Shown piece by piece: positions 60,186 to 64,000 of a stretch of DNA of 64,000 bases (positions are counted from its first letter, which is position 1; each line of letters starts with the position of its first letter). The notes beneath the pieces are model-generated. The model was not told where the DNA came from and made no database searches. It saw only the letters and a list, made by a program, of their open reading frames with translations. The DNA lies in the NCBI GenBank assembly GCA_965214435.1, contig OZ243960.1, positions 186,001 to 250,000 of the forward strand. Reading direction: 5' to 3'. Position numbers and translations under genes: made by a program. The DNA comes from Rubrobacter_A sp965214435. Lineage in GTDB: Bacteria > Actinomycetota > Rubrobacteria > Rubrobacterales > Rubrobacteraceae.

Positions 60186-60839
60186 ATGCCCCAACGGGTC
60201 GAAGGCAGTGTAGAAATAGATGCTCCGGTAGATAAGGTCTACGGCTACTGGGAGACTCTGGAGAACCTGCCGTACTTTATGAGGAACATAGAGGAAGTGA
60301 CCGCTACCGGCGAGGACACTACTCATTGGAAGATAAAAGGACCCTTCGGCACACAGGTCGAATTCGACGCCCGTACCACGCATAAAGAGTCCAACGAGTT
60401 CATAGCCTGGAACTCTGTAGAGGGGGAGGTGGAAACCTCTGGACAGGTACGTTTCTATGAAGCGGAGCCGGGACAGACCGGGGTCGAGGTGACCATGAAC
60501 TACGCCGATCCGCCGGGCGGGAGGCTAGGAGAGGTGACCTCCAGACTTCTGGCGGACCCGCGGGTTCTACTGGAGCAGGACTTGCTCAATCTGAAGGACA
60601 TCATGGAGGAGCAAGCCTCCCCCGAAGAGGTACAACAGCGTCCGGCAGCGGCGACCGCGCAAAGCAGCATCGTTGCGTTTCTCACTTCGGGGCTAGGTTT
60701 AGGACTTCTCGGCTTGGGCACACTCCTACTTCTCCTGCTTCGGCGGGGCAGAGGCCAAGGCAGAGGCAGAGGCCAAGGCAGAGGCCGGGGCAGAAACCAA
60801 AGCTCGGACCGAAAGATTCGCCTGACCCTTGAGATCTAA
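60186..60839 (+). CDS. SRPBCC (polyketide cyclase/START-like) protein with membrane anchor
   Basis: A 217-aa protein: an SRPBCC domain (residues ~4-145; VEGSVEIDAPVDKVYGYWETLENLPYFMRNIEEV and later FVAWNSVEGEV-type strand FIAWNSVEGEVETSGQVRFYEAEPGQTGVEVTMNY), a hydrophobic anchor (VAFLTSGLGLGLLGLGTLLLLLL) and a basic Gly/Arg tail of GRGQGRG repeats. The domain probably binds a hydrophobic ligand at the membrane. An AAAGGAG site precedes the ATG. Confidence 0.85.
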   Translation: MPQRVEGSVEIDAPVDKVYGYWETLENLPYFMRNIEEVTATGEDTTHWKIKGPFGTQVEFDARTTHKESNEFIAWNSVEGEVETSGQVRFYEAEPGQTGVEVTMNYADPPGGRLGEVTSRLLADPRVLLEQDLLNLKDIMEEQASPEEVQQRPAAATAQSSIVAFLTSGLGLGLLGLGTLLLLLLRRGRGQGRGRGQGRGRGRNQSSDRKIRLTLEI

Positions 60840-60858
60840 AAGCCGTTCGGACTCCTTT

Positions 60859-60913
60859 TAGGGACCTCTTTTTGAGGGTACGTAAGAGATCTGGAAAAGG
60901 CACGAGGTCCCTA
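60859..60913. terminator. Inverted repeat after the SRPBCC gene
   Basis: TAGGGACCTC (60859-60868) pairs with GAGGTCCCTA (60904-60913) around a 35-nt loop containing TTTTT. It may be a terminator or a boundary between transcripts. Confidence 0.4.
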
Positions 60914-60975
60914 CCGAACAAAACCCCGTGGCGGGTGTATCGACGTAGAGAAGAAGCTGGCTAGAAGAAGGAGCA

Positions 60976-61164
60976 ATGCCCGTGTATACCGTCGTTTTCA
61001 AGTTGTTGCGGAGCCCCGGAGGGCGAAGGCTCGTGCTACGGGTCCTCAAGAACAAGCGGCTCAGGAGTCTCGTCTACGGGCGGATGAAAAGGGTCCTCAA
61101 AAGTAAGCGGGTCAGGGGCTTCACCTACGAGCTGGCGAAGCGCAGGATTATAGGGCGCCGGTAG
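60976..61164 (+). CDS. Small very basic protein
   Basis: A 62-aa protein, about 40% Arg/Lys: SPGGRRLVLRVLKNKRLRSLVYGRMKRVLKSKRVRG contains two similar 20-residue units (VLKNKRLRSLVYGRMKR and VLKSKRVRGFTYELAKR). It may bind nucleic acid or acidic partners such as the tails of other island proteins. GAAGGAG is 3 nt before the ATG. Confidence 0.65.
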   Translation: MPVYTVVFKLLRSPGGRRLVLRVLKNKRLRSLVYGRMKRVLKSKRVRGFTYELAKRRIIGRR

Positions 61165-61189
61165 GCTCGACGATCGGGAGGCCGAAAGA

Positions 61190-61687
61190 GTGTCATCCGG
61201 TCGAAGAGCCGGGGCTCGTGCACTGACGAAGACCGTCTTCGAGGCCGTAAAAGGGATGTGCAAAGCCGCGCGGAAAGGCATCAAGGACCCGGCCCGGCTC
61301 GTCCGGCGGGCTTCGAGTATTGGGACGCCAGCGGCCCTCCGGGCGGCCGCCGGATACGCAGCGGCGGTCCTGTTCGGAGTCGCCACCGGTATCCTGATCG
61401 GCCGTCTAAGCCTCGTTAGAGGTACGGTTTCTCCGGGCGGGCGGGATGTGTCGGGCTCCGGCGGCGAAGCCGCCGAGCTAGATTACGTGACCGGTATGCA
61501 GACGCCCGCGGAACCCGAGGAAGGGGACGTCGGCCACCGGAGTCCCGCACCGATACCGGAGTCCGGGCGCCCACAGCTCTCCGCCGAACCTATTACGGGG
61601 ACGAGTCTCGACGCTCCGCTGCCCGGCGTAACAGCGGAAGAGGAAACAGAGCGGCGCGTGCTGGCCCGGCTGGGGGAGGATCCCTGA
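61190..61687 (+). CDS. Membrane protein ending in an interrupted BON domain
   Basis: A 165-aa protein from GTG 61190 (AGGCCGAAAGAG upstream): a basic N-terminus (ALTKTVFEAVKGMCKAARKGIKD), a hydrophobic helix (AAAGYAAAVLFGVATGILIG), a proline-rich linker and TERRVLARLGEDP, the first helix of a BON domain, then TGA. The same frame continues with the rest of a BON domain (next entry), so a stop or two small shifts split the gene. Confidence 0.7.
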   Translation: MSSGRRAGARALTKTVFEAVKGMCKAARKGIKDPARLVRRASSIGTPAALRAAAGYAAAVLFGVATGILIGRLSLVRGTVSPGGRDVSGSGGEAAELDYVTGMQTPAEPEEGDVGHRSPAPIPESGRPQLSAEPITGTSLDAPLPGVTAEEETERRVLARLGEDP

Positions 61688-61711
61688 ACGGCGGGTCTCC
61701 GGCGCCCGAAC

Positions 61712-61852
61712 GTGGAGGTCGCCGAGGGCGTGGCGGAGATCCGGGGCCTCGCCAAGTCCGAAGAGGCGAAGGGTGCGGCCGGCGAAGTCGCGAGCGAGGT
61801 CGAGGGCGTGGACGAGGTGCTCGATTTGGTAGAGGTGCGGAGAGTCATCTAG
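61712..61852 (+). pseudogene. Second half of the BON domain
   Basis: In the frame of the previous gene, 61712-61852 reads VEVAEGVAEIRGLAKSEEAK then VEGVDEVLDLVEVRR and TAG, the strands and last helix of a BON domain. Between it and the preceding stop the sequence TAGLRRPN is odd; deleting one T at 61685 and adding one base near 61710 would give DPERRVSGARNVEV, the usual pattern. Confidence 0.65.
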
Positions 61853-61874
61853 CCCTCATTGGTCTGCAAGTAGA

Positions 61875-62245
61875 ATGATAAGCCCATGGATGGGTGGCGG
61901 GCGATGAACAAGTAGGCCAACGACCCCGTACCGGTGCCCGGCGCGGCTTACAAGCAGTGGATAGAGGACTTCTACCAGCAGAACAAGCTCATCAAGGGTG
62001 AGATACGGCTGCGGGGTGGTCGGGTGGACCTCTCGAACATCGAGTGCCCCGTCCTCAACCTCGCAGGCAAAAAGGACCACCTTGTCTTCTGCGGCCAGGC
62101 CGAGGCGACGATGGATCTGGTTAGCAGCGAGGACAAGGAGTTCGTGGCCCTGGACGCCGGACACGTGGGGCTGGTCATGGGCCGGGGAGCCAAAAAGAAC
62201 TTGTGGCCGAGAACTACCGAGTGGCTGGAAACCCGCTCGGGATAG
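61875..62245 (+). pseudogene. PHA synthase (PhaC) C-terminal remnant with internal stop
   Basis: The frame reads NDKPMDGWRAMNK, then TAG at 61914 in place of a Trp, then ANDPVPVPGAAYKQWIEDFYQQNKL, VDLSNIECPVLNLAGKKDHLV and FVALDAGHVGLVMGRGAKK. These are the last ~125 codons of a class III-type polyhydroxyalkanoate synthase, with the catalytic Asp (KKDH) and His (GHVG) but without the lipase-box Cys. The N-terminal two thirds are gone. Confidence 0.8.
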
Positions 62246-62280
62246 GAGAGAAAGTGGAGTAGCGCCGGCTCGTCCGTAAT

Positions 62281-62323
62281 GGGAAGAGGAGAGGAGCGCA
62301 ACTTTGCTTGCTCTCCTCTTCCC
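62281..62323 (+). terminator. Strong hairpin after the PhaC remnant
   Basis: GGGAAGAGGAGAG (62281-62293) and CTCTCCTCTTCCC (62311-62323) pair perfectly over 13 bp around a 17-nt loop that is itself partly self-complementary (GAGCG-CTTGCTC). Confidence 0.75.
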
Positions 62324-62450
62324 GATGGCCTAAGACCGGTACGGGCTGTTCCGCGGGCCGGTTTCTGAAGAAGATCCCTTGGGCTAACCCTTGGGCTAAA
62401 AGTCTGCTGTTACAATCGTGCCTGCTAGCTTCAGGAAAAGGAGTTACCGC

Positions 62451-64000
62451 ATGCAGCGAGAACAGCACGAGAAGGTCTACCGTACGGAGCTCACTCCGGT
62501 GAGTTTCTTGAGGCGCAGCGCTTATGTATTCCCGGATAAGACCGCCGTGGTCCACGAGGACCGGCGCTACACTTACAAGGAGTTTGAGGAGCGGGTCAAC
62601 CGCCTTTCCTCCCGCCTTCAGGGGGAGCCGGACCTCGCGAAAGGAGACAGGGTCGCCCTCTTGTGCCCAAACATCCCCGCCATGCTGGAAGGTATGTTCG
62701 CCATACCGGCGGCGGGGCTGGTCTTGGTCGCCATCAATTTCCGTCTGAGCGCCGACGAGGTCGCGTATATAGTGAAGCATTCGGGGGCGAAGATGGTCCT
62801 GGCGGATCACGAACTTGAAGACCGACTGGAAGGTTTAGAAGGCGTAAAAGTCGTCCGCATCGACGATACGGGTGAGGAGGGCGACCCGTACGAGGACTAT
62901 ATCGCTAAAGGATCGCCGGAGCCGGTGGAGAGCGTTCTCGAAGACGAAGAAGCGATGATCTCCATAAACTACACCTCAGGAACCACCGGGCAGCCCAAGG
63001 GTGTGATGTACTCCCACCGCGGGTCGTACCTGCAAGCTCTCGCCCAGGTGATCGAGTTGCGCATGAGCCCCGAGAGCGTGTACCTGTGGACGCTGCCGAT
63101 GTTCCACTGCAACGGCTGGTGCTACCCTTGGGCGGTCACGGCTGTGGCCGGAACACATGTATGCTTGCGGAAAGTTGACCCGGACAAGGTTTGGGAGCTC
63201 TTTGAGTCTGAGGGCATCACCCACTACTGCGGGGCTCCCACCGTTCAGATACCGCTCGTTAATGCCGGGGGCGCGCATGCGCTGGAGCGGCAGGTGATCA
63301 CCGGCATCGGGGGCTCACCGCCCTCGCCCGCGGTCCTCAAGCAGTTCGAGGCCTTGAACATCATGCCGATACATCTGTATGGGCTCACCGAGACCTACGG
63401 ACCGAGCATCGTCTGTGAGTGGCGTCCGGGGTGGGAGGATCTCTCCGCCGAAGAGCTGTCCGATCTGCTTGCCCGCCAGGGCCAGGGAAACCCCGTCGCG
63501 GGCCTGGTTAGAGTGGTAGACGAAGAGATGAACGACATCCCGAAGGACCAGGAAACGATGGGTGAGATCGTCGTGCGCGGCAACACCGTCATGCAGGGCT
63601 ACTTCGAGAACGAGGAGGAGACGAACGAGTCCTTCAAGGGCGGCTGGTTCCACACCGAGGATATTGCCGTGTGGCACGAAGACGGGGACGTGGAGATCCG
63701 CGACCGGGACAAGGACGTTATCATCTCCGGCGGCGAGAACATCTCCAACGTCGAGATCGAGCAGGTCATCCAGGAGTACCCGGCCGTGGTGGAGGCCGCC
63801 GTGGTCGCCATGCCGGACGAGTACTATGGCGAGCGCCCCAAGGCATTCGTCACCCTTAAGGAAGGTAAGGAGGCGACCGAAGAGGAGATCATAAACTTCG
63901 TCAAGGAGAGTATCGCCCGCTTCAAGGCTCCCGCTGCTGTGGAGTTCGGAGAGCTACCGAAGACCGCCACCGGAAAGGTCCAGAAGTACATGCTGCGAGA
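62451..64000 (+). CDS. Acyl-CoA synthetase (AMP-dependent), 3' end cut by window edge
   Basis: Over 516 codons of an ANL-superfamily acyl-CoA ligase; the last few residues lie outside the window. The AMP-binding loop is YTSGTTGQPKGVMYSH, followed by PMFHCNGW, YGLTETYGP, the hinge region GWFHTEDIAV and RDRDKDVIISGGENIS; the C-terminal Lys motif KTATGKVQK is present. It loads a carboxylic acid onto CoA via an acyl-adenylate; the medium/long-chain or FadD-like branch is likely, exact chain length unknown. ATG 62451 follows AAAAGGAG at 8 nt. It is next to a PHA synthase remnant. Confidence 0.9.
   Translation, partial: MQREQHEKVYRTELTPVSFLRRSAYVFPDKTAVVHEDRRYTYKEFEERVNRLSSRLQGEPDLAKGDRVALLCPNIPAMLEGMFAIPAAGLVLVAINFRLSADEVAYIVKHSGAKMVLADHELEDRLEGLEGVKVVRIDDTGEEGDPYEDYIAKGSPEPVESVLEDEEAMISINYTSGTTGQPKGVMYSHRGSYLQALAQVIELRMSPESVYLWTLPMFHCNGWCYPWAVTAVAGTHVCLRKVDPDKVWELFESEGITHYCGAPTVQIPLVNAGGAHALERQVITGIGGSPPSPAVLKQFEALNIMPIHLYGLTETYGPSIVCEWRPGWEDLSAEELSDLLARQGQGNPVAGLVRVVDEEMNDIPKDQETMGEIVVRGNTVMQGYFENEEETNESFKGGWFHTEDIAVWHEDGDVEIRDRDKDVIISGGENISNVEIEQVIQEYPAVVEAAVVAMPDEYYGERPKAFVTLKEGKEATEEEIINFVKESIARFKAPAAVEFGELPKTATGKVQKYMLR

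Overview
The window looks like a chromosomal segment of a GC-rich actinobacterium, most likely Rubrobacter or a close relative. This is inferred from the codon use, frequent GTG/TTG starts with strong GGAGG ribosome sites, and the 51-62 kb cluster of small acidic envelope and stress proteins (PRC barrel, YsnF/AvaK tail, Asp23, GlsB, DUF3618, holin-like, DUF2273), a set I associate with Rubrobacter. I could not run a homology search. No rRNA, tRNA or CRISPR array was seen.

Layout. 0-5 kb: a partial SDR, an NmrA-like protein and an AraC regulator (minus), then a YgjP-like metalloprotease and an intact tyrosine recombinase (plus). 5-9 kb: a VapBC-type toxin-antitoxin pair with a palindromic operator whose half-sites recur upstream of two tandem CNNM/CorC membrane proteins. 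9.3-11.2 kb: a 612-aa protein I do not recognise. 11.7-16.6 kb: a mercury operon on the minus strand (frameshifted flavin oxidoreductase, small membrane protein, MerA, ArsR/CmtR-type regulator, MerE), with a divergent BASS-type transporter across a tandem-repeat operator. 17-20.6 kb: DUF5996, a broken HxlR regulator facing a broken VOC dioxygenase, an alpha/beta hydrolase, an IS5 scrap and a DoxX-like protein. 21-26.7 kb: sortase, LysE exporter, DUF2000, EamA transporter (frameshifted) and a divergent TrmB regulator.

26.8-29.3 kb holds an IS1182-type element with matching inverted repeats and a serine recombinase. 29.3-32.7 kb resembles the Bacillus MhqR quinone/electrophile regulon: a MarR regulator with its palindrome, an isochorismatase-like hydrolase, an MhqD-like esterase and a VOC dioxygenase. 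33-36.3 kb: a decayed tyrosine recombinase, MerR plus carboxymuconolactone decarboxylase, and two arginase-fold paralogues. 36.4-39.5 kb: an HTH-citrate synthase fusion divergent from a cupin across an 18-bp perfect palindrome, a truncated second citrate synthase and a second cupin. 39.5-50.9 kb: transposase scraps, a phasin-like protein, small zinc-ribbon proteins, a Crp/Fnr regulator, a frameshifted STAS protein, a PAS-GGDEF-EAL protein, a receiver-thioredoxin-reductase-like fusion and a NarL-type two-component system. 51.1-61.9 kb: the envelope/stress island, nearly all on the plus strand with short gaps or overlaps. 61.9-64 kb: a PHA synthase remnant and an acyl-CoA synthetase that runs off the edge.

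Two themes recur. Many genes and intergenic stretches carry perfect or near-perfect 12-18 bp tandem repeats, usually in frame and in low-complexity linkers. Many genes are interrupted by one frameshift or stop; some sit beside short G or A/T runs, so assembly error must be excluded before they are called pseudogenes.
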